DNA from: Acetonema longum DSM 6540
Lineage (GTDB): Bacteria; Bacillota; Negativicutes; Sporomusales; Acetonemataceae
DNA length: 32,718 nt
Direction of reading: 5' to 3'
Assembly (NCBI RefSeq): GCF_000219125.1
Contig: NZ_AFGF01000240.1
Span: forward strand, 60,091 to 92,808
Part shown: positions 8,221 through 17,358 of the stretch, in pieces
Numbering within the stretch: position 1 is the stretch's first letter
Layout: the number at the start of each line of letters is the position of its first letter
Notes under the pieces: model-generated
Database searches by the model: none
What the model saw: only the letters and a program-made list of their open reading frames with translations
Told to the model about the DNA's origin: nothing
Made by a program: the position numbers and the translations under genes

Positions 8221-10557
8221 TTACCCGGCGTAATAATTGATCAGGCTTCCCGCCAGAAGAATATCCCGGTCGTCCCGGGACAGTGACTCCAGCCGGAGTT
8301 CCAGGGAAGACTTGCCCGCCTGATTGATTACCAGGGCTTCCACTTTTTCCGCGTCTGAGCTGATAGCCTGACGGATTCCCGGAATGAAGATCACGTCATG
8401 GACTGCCAGCTTGTCCTGATCTTTGGCCGCAACGGTAAAGGGAATCATGCCCCAGTTGATTAAATTGCTGCGATAGCGCTTGGTGGCATATTCCACGGCA
8501 ATATTGGCGTCGCTGCCCAGGACTCTCTGACAGGACGCGGCCTGCTCCCGGGCCGATCCGTCCCCTGGCTTAAGGGCGAAGATTACGCTGCCCAGCCCGG
8601 TATCCCGCAGTAATTTTTGCCACGCCGCATCGCTGTACTCTGCAGCCGGTAAAGCCGAGCGAAAATAGGCGTCAACCTCAGGCGCCGGATTATCAGCCGT
8701 GCTTTGACGCTTTTGTTCCATCGCCTGTATCGCTTTGGCCCGCGTTACATAGGACGGGTCTTTTCTTGACAGGGTAAACTCCGCCAGCTTGTACGGATTG
8801 GAACGGAAGGACGATGTTTCGCCGGAGGGAATCAGTTCATCAGTAGTGGTTACCGGATCACGGATCACGGCGGCAACCGCAAGCAGCAGATTTTCCGGCA
8901 GGCGGCGGATGGCCGGCCAGCTGGCAATATTGGGCCCGAAAACCAGTTCCTCCGCCGGTTTTGCTTGGCCAAAGCCTTGATAAACACGGTTTTCGTAGAC
9001 CTTCTGATTGAAATGATAGGCTGGCGGTGCGAATTCCATCTGGACTTCCGTCGCCGGGGTCAGTATGCCGCTATTGCGGGCGGTAGCAGCGATGGAACGG
9101 GCATCCATCAGAGCGACGGCGGCAATCTGCTCGTTATCCGGCTTGGAGCCTTCCCGATGGGGGAAATTCCGGGTGGTATGACGAATGCTCAGCCCGTTGT
9201 TGGCGGGAACATCGCCGGCGCCAAAGCAGGGGCCGCAAAAGGCGGAACGGATCGTCGCGCCGGCCAGCATCAGTTTCTCCAGCATGCGGTTGCCGCTCAA
9301 GGCCAGGCTAACCGGCTGGCTGGCAGGATACACACTCAGCGCGAAGGCATCGGCGCCGACAGACTGCCCATCGAGAATCCCGGCCATGGCTGCAATATTC
9401 TCAAATGTGCCGCCGGCGCAGCCGGCGACAACCCCCTGGTCGACCTTCAGGCGGCCCTTGGCCAGCTTATGGGTCAGGTTAAACCGCAGGTCGGGATTTT
9501 CCAGCTGCTTTTGCCCTTCTTTCTCTACCTGCCGCAAAATATCCGCCGCATTCTGATTCAGTTCCTCAATCGACCAGACATTGCTCGGATGGAAAGGCAG
9601 GGCGATCATTGGCTTTATCTTGTCCAGCTCGACCTGGATCAGACCGTCATAATAGCTTACATCACCCGGCTCCAGCCTGCGGTAACCGTCAGGGCGGCCA
9701 TGAATGCGATAATACTCGGCGACCGCTTCATCGGTGCGCCAAATGGATGAGAGGCAGGTTGTTTCCGTAGTCATCACATCGATGCCGTTTCTAAAGTCCA
9801 CCGTAAGGTTATCGATCCCGGGCCCGACGAACTCCAGCACCTTATTCTTAACAAACCCCGACTTGAACACCGCGCCGATAACCGCCAGGGCGACATCCTG
9901 GGGGCCGACTCCCGCAGCCGGAGCCCCTGACAGATAGATGGCAACCACATCGGGGTAAGCAATGTCGTAGGTCCGTTTCAGCAACTGCTTAACCAGCTCG
10001 CCGCCGCCTTCGCCGATCCCCATTGTGCCAAGGGCGCCATAGCGGGTGTGGCTGTCCGAGCCCAGAATCATTTTGCCGCAGCCGGTCATCATTTCCCGCA
10101 TATACTGATGAATAACCGCCTGATGCGTCGGCACAAAAATACCGCCGAATTTTTTCGCGGCCGACAGACCGAACACATGGTCATCTTCGTTAATGGTTCC
10201 GCCAACAGCGCAAAGGCTGTTGTGGCAATTGGTCAGAACATAAGGAATCGAGAACTCTTTCATGCCGCTGGCGCAAGCTGTTTGCACGATGCCGACATAG
10301 GTTATATCATGAGAGGTCAGTGCATCAAAGCGAAGTTTCAGCTTGCTCTGTTCACCGGAAACATTATGGCTGTTTAAAATCCGCCAGGCAATGGTTCCCT
10401 TGCGGGCCTCATCCTTATCGACGGCGGTCTCGGGCAGAGGGCAACAGCCGGCGTTTGCCATGCGCCGGTTTGCTTCAGCCATATTGACCGGCTGCATATC
10501 GTCCATCATCACCCGGCCCTTTAGCAAATATACTCCGTTTTGTCTTACATGCACCAT
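8221..10557 (-). CDS. Aconitase-family hydratase (YbhJ-like, single chain)
   Basis: A 778-residue protein with full aconitase architecture on one chain. The three [4Fe-4S] ligand cysteines are visible in [16 protein letters not shown] and [12 protein letters not shown]. The substrate-site block [19 protein letters not shown] is present, and the C-terminal swivel domain has [17 protein letters not shown] and [12 protein letters not shown]. It resembles E. coli YbhJ and hydratase paralogues more than canonical AcnA/AcnB. The ATG at 10557 follows CGGAGAT by 8 nt; the longer open frame to 10668 overlaps the transporter gene. It lies 41 nt after the transporter and 64 nt before citD, so it probably converts the imported acid (isocitrate, an aconitate, or possibly mesaconate-type acid) into the lyase substrate. 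Confidence 0.9.
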   Translation of the reverse strand: MVHVRQNGVYLLKGRVMMDDMQPVNMAEANRRMANAGCCPLPETAVDKDEARKGTIAWRILNSHNVSGEQSKLKLRFDALTSHDITYVGIVQTACASGMKEFSIPYVLTNCHNSLCAVGGTINEDDHVFGLSAAKKFGGIFVPTHQAVIHQYMREMMTGCGKMILGSDSHTRYGALGTMGIGEGGGELVKQLLKRTYDIAYPDVVAIYLSGAPAAGVGPQDVALAVIGAVFKSGFVKNKVLEFVGPGIDNLTVDFRNGIDVMTTETTCLSSIWRTDEAVAEYYRIHGRPDGYRRLEPGDVSYYDGLIQVELDKIKPMIALPFHPSNVWSIEELNQNAADILRQVEKEGQKQLENPDLRFNLTHKLAKGRLKVDQGVVAGCAGGTFENIAAMAGILDGQSVGADAFALSVYPASQPVSLALSGNRMLEKLMLAGATIRSAFCGPCFGAGDVPANNGLSIRHTTRNFPHREGSKPDNEQIAAVALMDARSIAATARNSGILTPATEVQMEFAPPAYHFNQKVYENRVYQGFGQAKPAEELVFGPNIASWPAIRRLPENLLLAVAAVIRDPVTTTDELIPSGETSSFRSNPYKLAEFTLSRKDPSYVTRAKAIQAMEQKRQSTADNPAPEVDAYFRSALPAAEYSDAAWQKLLRDTGLGSVIFALKPGDGSAREQAASCQRVLGSDANIAVEYATKRYRSNLINWGMIPFTVAAKDQDKLAVHDVIFIPGIRQAISSDAEKVEALVINQAGKSSLELRLESLSRDDRDILLAGSLINYYAG

Positions 10558-10598
10558 ATCATGATCTCCGTTTCTTTTAAAATAATTTGCCGTTTGAC

Positions 10599-11906
10599 TT
10601 AAAAGGGAATGACGCCCAGGACGAAATACAACATAACCACATAGATAACAAACAAGCCAATCGCCCACTTTGCAGTCTTAATCTGCCACTCAACCATATT
10701 AACTTCCGTCATCTGCAACAGCACATAGATGGATGCCACCGTTGGGCTTAACAGCCTGAATGCCTGCCCGCACAGGGAGGCCAAGCCGATCTGCAGGGTG
10801 GTAAAGCCGTAGGTCGCCCCCGTTTCGGCAAACACGGGAACGATCCCGAAGTAAAAAGCGTCGTTGGAGGAGACAAAAAGCAATGGGACGCTCACCAGCG
10901 AAACGAAAAACGCAAAATGAGAACCCATTTGTTCCGGAATCAAAGAAATAAGATGAGTGGCAATGGCTGACGCCATTTTAGATTCGGCTAAAATGCCCAT
11001 AAAGATCCCGGCCGCAAAAACCAGCGAAGCCACCGGCAGCACATCAGACGCCACATCCTCAATCAGCGTTCTTTGCTCTTTGATACTATAGTTAACGACT
11101 AAGGCAATAGCGGTCGCAATAGCGAACATCACTGCCGGAGGATAAATATCCAATACCAGCGAGGCAACAATGAAGATTGTCATGGCCCAGTTAAAGAGCA
11201 TGGTCTTGGGCCTCTTGTACTCTTCATTTCTTGCTGTCGCATCTTTAATTAATGCCGTAATTTCCTCTTCGCTCATGTGGACAGGACCAATTCGTTTTCT
11301 TTCCTGACGGCCCATAATATAGGCTACGATGATGACATACACTGCTGCAACTGCCAGGCAGGGATAAAAAGGTGTCATTACTTCCGCCGCATCTAATTTA
11401 AGGGCGGCCAGCAGCCGGGCCGTAGGTCCGCCCCATGGCAAAATATTCGGGACAGAATTTGCCATCAGTGTAATGCAGGCTAAATTTAACGTATTAATAC
11501 CCATCTTTCTATAGATAGGCACCAATGCCGAGCAGACGATAATAAAGGTAGTAACGCTATCGCCATCTAGGGAAATACTTAATCCTAAGACGGCAGTACC
11601 GACCAGCAGCTTTACCGGGTCGCCTTTAATAAACCGAACCGTTTTGTCTACTAAAGGGTCAAACATACCGGCGGCAATCATCACGCAAAAATACATAACA
11701 GCAAAGATCATCAACGCACCGGTGGGCGCCACTCCTTTAAGGCCTTTCAGCGCATAGTCGCCTAATTCGCCGCCCATGCCGCCGAGCAAGCCCATGGCGA
11801 CAGGAACAATAATCAGGGAAACAAAGGCAGACAACTTTTTCCCCATCAGCAATGCCATAAAAATGGCAATGGTAAGGTAGCCTAACAAAGCTAATGACAT
11901 GGACAT
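10599..11906 (-). CDS. CitMHS-family citrate/tricarboxylate transporter
   Basis: A 435-residue, about 12-segment membrane protein of the CitM/CitH family, which imports citrate as a metal complex with proton symport. Typical are the N-terminal [22 protein letters not shown] segment, the conserved LDGDSVTTF loop, the [11 protein letters not shown] motif, and hydrophobic segments through to the C-terminus. It is the first gene of the cit cluster, directly downstream of a candidate promoter and LysR-type operator. The start codon ATG at 11906 is preceded by GGGGAGG. The transported acid could be citrate, an aconitate or a relative; the family assignment is firm, the substrate is inferred. Confidence 0.9.
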   Translation of the reverse strand: MSMSLALLGYLTIAIFMALLMGKKLSAFVSLIIVPVAMGLLGGMGGELGDYALKGLKGVAPTGALMIFAVMYFCVMIAAGMFDPLVDKTVRFIKGDPVKLLVGTAVLGLSISLDGDSVTTFIIVCSALVPIYRKMGINTLNLACITLMANSVPNILPWGGPTARLLAALKLDAAEVMTPFYPCLAVAAVYVIIVAYIMGRQERKRIGPVHMSEEEITALIKDATARNEEYKRPKTMLFNWAMTIFIVASLVLDIYPPAVMFAIATAIALVVNYSIKEQRTLIEDVASDVLPVASLVFAAGIFMGILAESKMASAIATHLISLIPEQMGSHFAFFVSLVSVPLLFVSSNDAFYFGIVPVFAETGATYGFTTLQIGLASLCGQAFRLLSPTVASIYVLLQMTEVNMVEWQIKTAKWAIGLFVIYVVMLYFVLGVIPF

Positions 11907-12116
11907 GGTAGAACCTCCCCATCTTTCATATGTTAGTAATCATGACTGTAGCAGAAGAACTGATTCTCTTAGCTCACTAAACTTACTAAGCTTCTTTGAA
12001 GTGGTGTAAACGATAAATAAGCAGCTTGCCATTATACCACAGGAATGTTCAAGAGCACCTTCCTTCCGGTTATCCATTTTCCCCGCAATCGGCCGAAGCG
12101 GACTCATTACAGTGAC

Positions 12117-12155
12117 ATTATAGAAAATTTCAGAAAATATTTATAATACAAATAT
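12117..12155 (-). promoter_or_regulatory. Candidate promoter and LysR-type operator of the cit operon
   Basis: Minus-strand TATAAT at 12117-12122, about 210 nt before the transporter start, with no convincing -35 box. Instead a dyad ATATTT-N7-AAATAT (12137-12155), containing the T-N11-A pattern used by LysR proteins, lies over the -35 zone. A weak -35 plus an activator site fits induction by the adjacent LysR regulator. The rest of 11907-12116 shows no gene; it would be a long untranslated leader, in which I see no known riboswitch. Confidence 0.4.
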
Positions 12156-12199
12156 CCAATCATATGCATCAGGAATTTCAATATCTCAATCGCGATGAC

Positions 12200-12238
12200 A
12201 AAAAAACTGCCCAACCGGCGCATATGCCGATCGGGCAG
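12200..12238 (-). terminator. Intrinsic terminator of the LysR gene
   Basis: On the minus strand, CTGCCC and inner CGGC pair with GCCG and GGGCAG across a short loop (12207-12238), followed by seven Ts (12200-12206). It lies 14 nt past the LysR stop and separates the regulator from the cit operon promoter. Confidence 0.9.
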
Positions 12239-12251
12239 AGCAATCTTAATC

Positions 12252-13121
12252 TTATAGCGAATACACATCGATGGATTTTACAAAATCAACAAATGTTTTT
12301 ATCAGTGCAATTTGTAATTTATCTTCATAATAGAACATCCAGGTCCGCCGTACCAAAGGCATGCCTGCACGGTCAAACATTTGTATCTTATATACCTGAT
12401 CCTCCGCATCCAGAATCCCGCTGGGCAAAAACGCATATCCCAAGTTTTTCAGAACCATTTCCTTGCATGAATCAATTCTGTCGACGTTCATCCCGATATG
12501 CGGTGGTCTGTGAAAATTGTCTTTCCACCAATTATCCAATACATCGCGCACAGCTTTGTTGCTGATGTAGTCAATCCGGGGCTTCTCAGGAAGCTGCTCA
12601 CAACTGATTTTCCAGGCAGAAACAATATACATATTTTCTTCAAACAACAATTCCTTTTTATCAGACCAGCCATATTCCCCGCGAATAAACCCGACATCAA
12701 TGTCATGATTATAAACCAAATCAACGATTCTACCGCTCAGGTTAGTGACTACTTTAAATTCAACCTCAGGATACCGCTCTTGAAATCGCCTTAAGAGTTC
12801 CGGCAGCTTGTGCCTGGTGAAAAAATTAGACGCCCCCAGTTTTAACAAGCCTTTCACTTCATTTTTCAGTGTCCGGACTGTACCCTCAATAGTATGCATT
12901 TTTTGCAGCATTTCCTTGGAGCATTCGGCCAGGTATGCGCCTTCCGGCGTAAAATAAACTCCCTTTTTACCGCGTACAACGATTTGCACATCAAACCGGT
13001 CTTCGATCTGCTGGAGGCGGCTGGTCAACGTGGGCTGCGAAATGAATAACGCTTCGGCAGTTCTGGTAATATTCTTCTTTTGATGTAAGGTTTGTAAGAT
13101 AATCCAATCTCGCTCATCCAT
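12252..13121 (-). CDS. LysR-family transcriptional regulator
   Basis: A 289-residue LysR regulator. Residues 1-60 form the winged helix-turn-helix (ERDWIILQTLHQKKNITRTA, then SQPTLTSRLQQIEDRF), and residues about 85-289 are the periplasmic-binding-like effector domain (GLLKLGASNFFTRHKLPELL onward). I start at the ATG at 13121 because GGAG lies 7 nt before it; the upstream extension of 11 residues has none. It is transcribed in the same direction as, and just upstream of, the citrate transporter operon, separated by a strong terminator. LysR proteins of citrate clusters typically activate on binding the substrate; that this one controls the cit operon is inferred from position and from the dyad at 12137-12155. 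Confidence 0.9.
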   Translation of the reverse strand: MDERDWIILQTLHQKKNITRTAEALFISQPTLTSRLQQIEDRFDVQIVVRGKKGVYFTPEGAYLAECSKEMLQKMHTIEGTVRTLKNEVKGLLKLGASNFFTRHKLPELLRRFQERYPEVEFKVVTNLSGRIVDLVYNHDIDVGFIRGEYGWSDKKELLFEENMYIVSAWKISCEQLPEKPRIDYISNKAVRDVLDNWWKDNFHRPPHIGMNVDRIDSCKEMVLKNLGYAFLPSGILDAEDQVYKIQMFDRAGMPLVRRTWMFYYEDKLQIALIKTFVDFVKSIDVYSL

Positions 13122-13265
13122 TGTCAATCTCCATATTTTACAGTTATTCCGCATCTATTTTCGCTAGCGCTGCATTAAAATTTTCCGCCAATATTTGCAT
13201 ACAATAAAAGTAAGTATGATTTTTTCAATAAATCAATGTTGTGATATTGAAATCAATCAATTCTT

Positions 13266-13293
13266 ATTATAATAAATATACGGAAATTGTCAA
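13266..13293 (-). promoter_or_regulatory. Strong sigma-A-type promoter of the LysR gene
   Basis: Minus-strand TTGACA (13288-13293), 16-nt spacer, TATAAT (13266-13271): both boxes match consensus. The start would give a leader of about 140 nt. That leader is AT-rich with several TTGATT repeats (13220-13262), possible self-regulatory sites, but I see no known RNA element. Confidence 0.75.
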
Positions 13294-13332
13294 AAGATGT
13301 CCAACCTCAGGTTATGACTATCATGCGGACCA

Positions 13333-13368
13333 TAAAAGCTGTTTTAGCGTGTATAGCACCAAAACAGC
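13333..13368 (-). terminator. Intrinsic terminator of butyrate kinase
   Basis: An 8-bp stem GCTGTTTT/AAAACAGC (13338-13345 and 13361-13368) with a run of Ts after it on the minus strand, 6 nt past the kinase stop codon. Confidence 0.8.
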
Positions 13369-13374
13369 CTTTTA

Positions 13375-14442
13375 TCAATACATCCGACTCTCCTCCTGAT
13401 TGCTCATCACCCGATAAGCCCCTTCAGCCAAAGCCTGCATTTCATTTTCGCCGGGAATGACCACGACCGGGGCGATGAATTCCACATAAGAGGTAATCTG
13501 GTCGGTCACATAGCGGGAGTAGGCAATGCCGCCGGTCAGGAGAATGGCGTCTACCTTGCCCCGGACGGGTACGGCTGCCGCGCCGATGCCCCGGGCTATC
13601 TGATAGATCATGGCGTCATAGACAAGGGCTGCATGCCGGTCACCGGCCTGGATTCTCTTCTCGATCTCCCTGGCGTCCTGGGTCCCCAGGTGGGCCACCA
13701 GCCCTCCCCTGCCGGCCAGCAGTTTGGCTACTTTGTCCTTGGTCAGACCGTTGCTTACTACATATTCTACAAAGGCAGCCACCTGGACCGTGCCGGCCCG
13801 TTCCGGCGAAAAAGGTCCGTCCCCGTCCAGGGCGTTATTGACCTCCACCACCTGGCCATGCTGATGACATCCCACCGAGATGCCGCCGCCTAAGTGGGCT
13901 ACAATCAGGTTCAGATCTTCATAGCTGCGCTGAATGGAAGCCGCATAGCGCTTGGCCACGGCTTTTTGGTTCAGAGCGTGGAATATGCTGCGTTTGGGGG
14001 CTTCCGGCCTGCCGGTAATGCGGGCTATCGGGGCTAATTCGTCTACTACCACCGGATCTACTACCAAAGCCGGCAGATTGGCTTCTTTGGCAATGGCAGC
14101 GGCAATCACCGCTCCCAGATTGGAGGCATGCAAACCGTAAGTCCCTGCCTTCAGATCGTCCAGCATCTTCTCATTGACCTGATATGTACCGCCCGGTATA
14201 GGGCGCAACAGGCCACCTCTGCCCACAATGGCGCTCAGTCTGGCGGGAACCATATTGTGCGCTTGCAAAAATCGTTTGACTGCCTCGGTCCGGTACTCCA
14301 ACTGATCCATGATGCCGTGGAATTTTTCCAGTTCAGCCGCGCTGTGACTCAGGCTTTCAGTCGCCACTTCTTTCGTGTCCTCGTAAAGTGCCACTTTGGT
14401 GGAAGTAGATCCCGGATTGATGACTAAAAACATAAAGCCCAT
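13375..14442 (-). CDS. buk: Butyrate kinase (or branched-chain acyl kinase)
   Basis: A 355-residue acetokinase-family enzyme that converts butyryl phosphate and ADP to butyrate and ATP. Family motifs: LVINPGSTSTKVALYE (phosphate 1), VGRGGLLRPIPGGTY, LIVAHLGGGISVG (phosphate 2) and DAILLTGGIAYSRYV (adenosine). Length matches Buk. The ATG at 14442 follows GGAGGAG by 5 nt; a second ATG 9 bases later is too far from it. No phosphotransbutyrylase gene is adjacent in this window, so the acyl substrate (butyrate, isobutyrate, 2-methyl-butyrate) is uncertain. The gene has its own terminator. A piece of it (13490-13574) is duplicated at 2280-2364. Confidence 0.93.
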   Translation of the reverse strand: MGFMFLVINPGSTSTKVALYEDTKEVATESLSHSAAELEKFHGIMDQLEYRTEAVKRFLQAHNMVPARLSAIVGRGGLLRPIPGGTYQVNEKMLDDLKAGTYGLHASNLGAVIAAAIAKEANLPALVVDPVVVDELAPIARITGRPEAPKRSIFHALNQKAVAKRYAASIQRSYEDLNLIVAHLGGGISVGCHQHGQVVEVNNALDGDGPFSPERAGTVQVAAFVEYVVSNGLTKDKVAKLLAGRGGLVAHLGTQDAREIEKRIQAGDRHAALVYDAMIYQIARGIGAAAVPVRGKVDAILLTGGIAYSRYVTDQITSYVEFIAPVVVIPGENEMQALAEGAYRVMSNQEESRMY

Positions 14443-14513
14443 ATTTTCTCCTCCATTTAATTAAAATTTTTACTTTTGCGGCTATTTTTTTATTGATAAT
14501 AGGTGGATTGCGA

Positions 14514-14541
14514 TTGAAAATTGGACAGCGTGTGGTATAAT
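14514..14541 (+). promoter_or_regulatory. Promoter of the candidate small RNA
   Basis: Plus-strand TTGAAA (14514-14519), 16-nt spacer, TATAAT (14536-14541). Transcription would begin near 14548, just before the closing stem of the candidate RNA. Confidence 0.7.
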
Positions 14542-14546
14542 AACAA

Positions 14547-14660
14547 TTGCGGCAACGGAGTAGTGGGGCTTGTAGGTGGGTTGGGGAACCCCTTGCAGGC
14601 TGGGGGTGACTCCGTTGCTCGGAATAGTACGCTCTCGGGAAACCGGGAGCTTTTTATTTT
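14547..14660 (+). ncRNA. Candidate small structured RNA with intrinsic terminator
   Basis: About 110 nt between a good promoter and a strong terminator, with no open reading frame carrying a ribosome site. The outer stem is a perfect 10-bp pair GCAACGGAGT/ACTCCGTTGC (14552-14561 and 14609-14618). Inside it, a G-rich internal bubble leads to a second helix GCTTGTAGG/CTTGCAGGC (with G-U pairs) capped by GGTT-GGGG-AACC. A separate hairpin GCTCTCGG-GAAA-CCGGGAGC (14631-14650) ends in TTTTTATTTT. Closing stem, central bubble and apical hairpin recall a very short 6S-like layout, but the length is too small and I do not recognise the family. It could instead be a leader of the membrane-protein gene downstream. 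Confidence 0.6.
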
Positions 14661-14746
14661 ACGCAAAATTGATTTACAGGTGTATTTTTGTTACTTTACA
14701 GGAAAAATAATTTCAAAGAGTTATAATCGAAAGGAAAGTGCCCACG

Positions 14747-15244
14747 ATGACCCCGGAGCAAATCATTACCACCATATCAGCCCTCATTGCCCTTTTTCTC
14801 CTGATTTTTACCGTAGACTGGCATTATTTCCGGGATTGGATCGCTCTCTTCCTGTATCAGGGCCTGCTGGATTTCATCTGGGGAAGCCCGGTGGTCAGCC
14901 TGAAGCTGATCGAATATCCCGTCCGGCTTCTGCCCCATTACTATGAAACCAGTATTCTCTTCGAACTCTGGATTCTCCCGGTACTATGCATTTTATACAA
15001 TCAAATTACCCGCCAGCGGGGTATCGCCGCTGTGATAGGTTATGCCCTGGCCTTCAGCGCGGGACTCACTGCGGCGGAATATATTATAGAAATAAATACT
15101 AATTTGATTCGCTATATCGACTGGAGCTGGTTTACCAGCTTTTACACCTTAACGATTGTCTTTTTATTATCCCGGCTGTTCCTGGCCTTCTTTGGCTGGG
15201 GGTGCCAACGGTTTGACGGCAGAAAGGTCCGGGGATACCGCTGA
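14747..15244 (+). CDS. CBO0543-like multi-pass membrane protein
   Basis: A 165-residue hydrophobic protein with about five membrane segments (ITTISALIALFLLIFTV, WIALFLYQGLLDFIWG, SILFELWILPVLCILYN, GIAAVIGYALAFSAGLTAAE and FYTLTIVFLLSRLFLAFFG). It resembles the CBO0543 family of uncharacterised Firmicute membrane proteins; no function is known. I start at the ATG at 14747, about 11 nt after AGGA; a GTG at 14738 is only 2 nt from that site. The basic C-terminus (RFDGRKVRGYR) should be cytoplasmic. It lies 86 nt after the terminator of the candidate small RNA and could be expressed by read-through or from its own promoter in 14661-14730. Confidence 0.75.
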   Translation: MTPEQIITTISALIALFLLIFTVDWHYFRDWIALFLYQGLLDFIWGSPVVSLKLIEYPVRLLPHYYETSILFELWILPVLCILYNQITRQRGIAAVIGYALAFSAGLTAAEYIIEINTNLIRYIDWSWFTSFYTLTIVFLLSRLFLAFFGWGCQRFDGRKVRGYR

Positions 15245-15266
15245 TTCTTTTTCAAAGAGAAAAACG

Positions 15267-15602
15267 CTAACGCCGCATTCGCCGTTTGTCCATCATAATA
15301 TTGAACTGCAGATGTTTCTCCAGCAGTTTTTTCTGCAGCGCCTGGGCCTGAAGGCCTGATTCAGTGTCCTGACGGCACTTGGCCAGCAGCTTTTCCAGAT
15401 GAAGAATCTCCCGCCGGAGTTCCATTTCCTGCGGCATGAGGCCGTTATTTTTCAGGACTCTGTAGGCCATCCGCAGTTCAGGCGGAACCTGGCGGCAGTC
15501 GTCGTCAGCCAGCGGCTTGCCCTGGCCCGGCAGGTTATCCAGTTCCCCGTTTTCGATAGCCTGCTGAATCCTTTCTTCCGCCAGTTTAAATAATGCGTCC
15601 AT
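15267..15602 (-). CDS. DUF1992 (DnaJ-homologue subfamily C-type) protein
   Basis: A 111-residue protein with the DUF1992 signature: FKLAEERIQQAIENGELDNL, then GQGKPL, then PPELRMAYRVLKNNGLMP and a helical, charged C-terminal half ending RRMRR. The function of the family is unknown; related segments occur in eukaryotic DNAJC28 proteins. I start at the ATG at 15602 (MDALFK) because GGGGAAGG lies 8 nt before it. It is convergent with the CBO0543-like gene, 22 nt apart, without an obvious terminator between them, so the two transcripts may overlap. Confidence 0.88.
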   Translation of the reverse strand: MDALFKLAEERIQQAIENGELDNLPGQGKPLADDDCRQVPPELRMAYRVLKNNGLMPQEMELRREILHLEKLLAKCRQDTESGLQAQALQKKLLEKHLQFNIMMDKRRMRR

Positions 15603-15644
15603 AGCGACCGCCTTCCCCTTTAGAAAAATCACTATTGATAATGT

Positions 15645-15690
15645 ATCATATTCTCAGAAGAATTTGAATCAAAAAGACAAGTTCAAATTC
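15645..15690 (-). promoter_or_regulatory. Promoter of the DUF1992 gene with a 9-bp dyad
   Basis: Minus-strand TTGATT (15667-15672), 16-nt spacer, TATGAT (15645-15650), about 40 nt before the start codon. A perfect inverted repeat GAATTTGAA/TTCAAATTC (15660-15668 and 15682-15690) brackets the -35 box and could be an operator. Confidence 0.5.
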
Positions 15691-15701
15691 CTGTCTTACA
15701 A

Positions 15702-15746
15702 GAAAAAACGGTTCCCGGTTAATGATATGCCGGTTACCGTTTTTTC
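15702..15746 (-). terminator. Terminator after the amino-acid permease gene
   Basis: Inverted repeat with arms of 16 nt (15702-15717 and 15731-15746, two mismatches), core AACGGT/ACCGTT plus CCGG/CCGG, flanked by A and T runs. It works on paper in both directions and lies 72 nt past the permease stop. Confidence 0.85.
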
Positions 15747-15817
15747 TTTCAGGCTGTTGTTCCACGACAGCCCGGGTCATCGCCAGATTGCGGGCAATCA
15801 GGCTTAGACGGCTGTCA

Positions 15818-17194
15818 TTACTTGTTCAATAGGCTGTGTTTGTATCCATAAAACAGATAGACAAAGATGCCGATGGCCGCCCAAGCGATAAAGCGCACCC
15901 AGGTTTCCCAGGGCAAATTGATCATCAGGTAAGTGCAGGAGATAACTGCCAGCGGCGCCACCAGCTTAACCGCCGGGCAGCGGAAGGGACGCGGAAGATC
16001 AGGACGGGTGTAGCGCAGCACCAGTACGCCCAGTGAAGTCAGAACGAAGGCAAACAATGTGCCGATGTTCGTAAGTTCGGCAATGAGGCCGATAGGCAGT
16101 AAACCGGAGATTAAAGCGACCGCTACGCCGGCAATGATCGTGATGGCATAAGGAGTACCGAAACGGGGATGTACCTTGCTGATGGCGGACGGCAGCAGCC
16201 CATCCCGTGACATAACGAAGAAAATCCGGCTTTGTCCGTACATCAGCACCAGCAGCACAGTGGTAATACCGGCAATGGCGCCGGTCGCAACCAATGCCGA
16301 GCCGATATTAAACCCGATCGCCCGGAGCGCATAGGCTACCGGTTCGGCGTTATCCAGCTGAGTATAAGGTACGACCCCGGTCAGCACAGCTGCTACCGCG
16401 ATATAGAGCAGGGTGCAGACTACCAGGGAACCGATAATGCCAATCGGTAAATCACGATTGGGGTTTCTCGTTTCTTCCGCCGCAGTGGCAACAGCGTCAA
16501 AACCGATGTAAGCGAAAAAGATAATCGCCGCGCCGGTGGCCACGCCGGAGAAACCATAGGGCAGGAACGGCGACCAGTTGGCCGGATTGACCTTAGGCAC
16601 AGCCAGCGCCAGGAAAATAAACACGGCGGCCAATTTGATTATCACCAGAACTTTGTTTACCGTTGCGCTTTCCCGGGTCCCCCTGACCAGCAAGAAAGTA
16701 AGGAACAGCACGATGAATACCGCCGGCAGATTGATAATACCGCCGTCAGCGGGAACCGCCGTAAGGGCGTGGGGCAGATTGATACCGCCTGCTTTCAATA
16801 AGCCGACCATATAAGCCGACCAGCCGGCAGCAACGGCGCTTGATCCTACCGAATATTCCAGCACCAAATCCCACCCTACGATCCAGGCGACGACCTCACC
16901 TAAAGCGGCATAAGAGTAGGTGTAAGCGCTGCCGGCTACCGGAACCATGGCTGCCAGTTCGGCATAGGCCAAAGCGGCAAACACACAGGCCAGACCGGAT
17001 AACACAAAGGATAGCATGATGCCGGGACCGGCGAATTTGGCAGCCGCCACCCCGGTTAGTACGAAGATGCCGGTCCCGATGATACAGCCGATGCCAAACA
17101 GAACTAAGTCAGCCGCCCCCAGGGTTTTTCTCAGTCCTTTTTCCGACGCAACGGTTAACAGGGAACTAATACTGCGAGTACGAAACAGATTCAA
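15818..17194 (-). CDS. APC-superfamily amino-acid permease (CAT/YfnA-like)
   Basis: A 458-residue amino-acid permease of the APC superfamily with about 12 membrane segments. The N-terminal LRKTLGAADLVLFGIGCIIGTGIF motif region forms the substrate-binding unwound helix of the family, and IIFFAYIGFDAVATAAEETRNP is the conserved helix-6 segment of cationic amino acid transporter (YfnA-like) members. The start is TTG at 17194 with GGAGGAG 6 nt before it. The gene stands alone between two terminators. The substrate cannot be read from the sequence; no riboswitch known for amino acids is visible in the leader. Confidence 0.9.
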   Translation of the reverse strand: MNLFRTRSISSLLTVASEKGLRKTLGAADLVLFGIGCIIGTGIFVLTGVAAAKFAGPGIMLSFVLSGLACVFAALAYAELAAMVPVAGSAYTYSYAALGEVVAWIVGWDLVLEYSVGSSAVAAGWSAYMVGLLKAGGINLPHALTAVPADGGIINLPAVFIVLFLTFLLVRGTRESATVNKVLVIIKLAAVFIFLALAVPKVNPANWSPFLPYGFSGVATGAAIIFFAYIGFDAVATAAEETRNPNRDLPIGIIGSLVVCTLLYIAVAAVLTGVVPYTQLDNAEPVAYALRAIGFNIGSALVATGAIAGITTVLLVLMYGQSRIFFVMSRDGLLPSAISKVHPRFGTPYAITIIAGVAVALISGLLPIGLIAELTNIGTLFAFVLTSLGVLVLRYTRPDLPRPFRCPAVKLVAPLAVISCTYLMINLPWETWVRFIAWAAIGIFVYLFYGYKHSLLNK

Positions 17195-17358
17195 CTTAAT
17201 CTCCTCCTTTTCTTTTTGGTAATAGTCTCGCGAAAACCCGAGATTTTTAACAGTTCAAGGGTTTGTGCCCTTGGACTTTCTTATTTTTCCGCCAAGATCT
17301 TGATAGGACTGCCAATTAGATAAATTGAATAATTTGGAATAATCTATAAATTATTTAC
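17195..17358 (-). other. Long leader of the permease gene with hairpins
   Basis: If transcription starts at the promoter ending at 17359, the permease mRNA has a leader of about 155 nt. It contains a CAAGGG/CCCTTG hairpin (about 17257-17274) and a small CTCG/CGAG hairpin just before the ribosome site (about 17228-17243). I do not recognise a lysine, glycine or T-box element. Regulation through this leader is possible but unsupported. Confidence 0.35.

Noticed and set aside
4494-9750. Several long plus-strand open frames (for example 4494-5333, 6191-6838, 8965-9750)
   Set aside because: They lie antisense to the well-supported PrpD, CitF and aconitase-family genes, lack ribosome sites and have low-complexity translations; they are shadows of GC-rich coding sequence.
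14547-14660. Considered as a manganese (yybP-ykoY) or ydaO-type riboswitch because of GGAGTAG and GGGGTGA blocks
   Set aside because: The overall length, missing second conserved loop and separate terminated unit do not fit either class; the short matches can occur by chance.
14521-14946. Plus-strand open frame of 141 codons over the small RNA
   Set aside because: It has no ribosome site, runs through a terminator and overlaps the membrane-protein gene in another frame.
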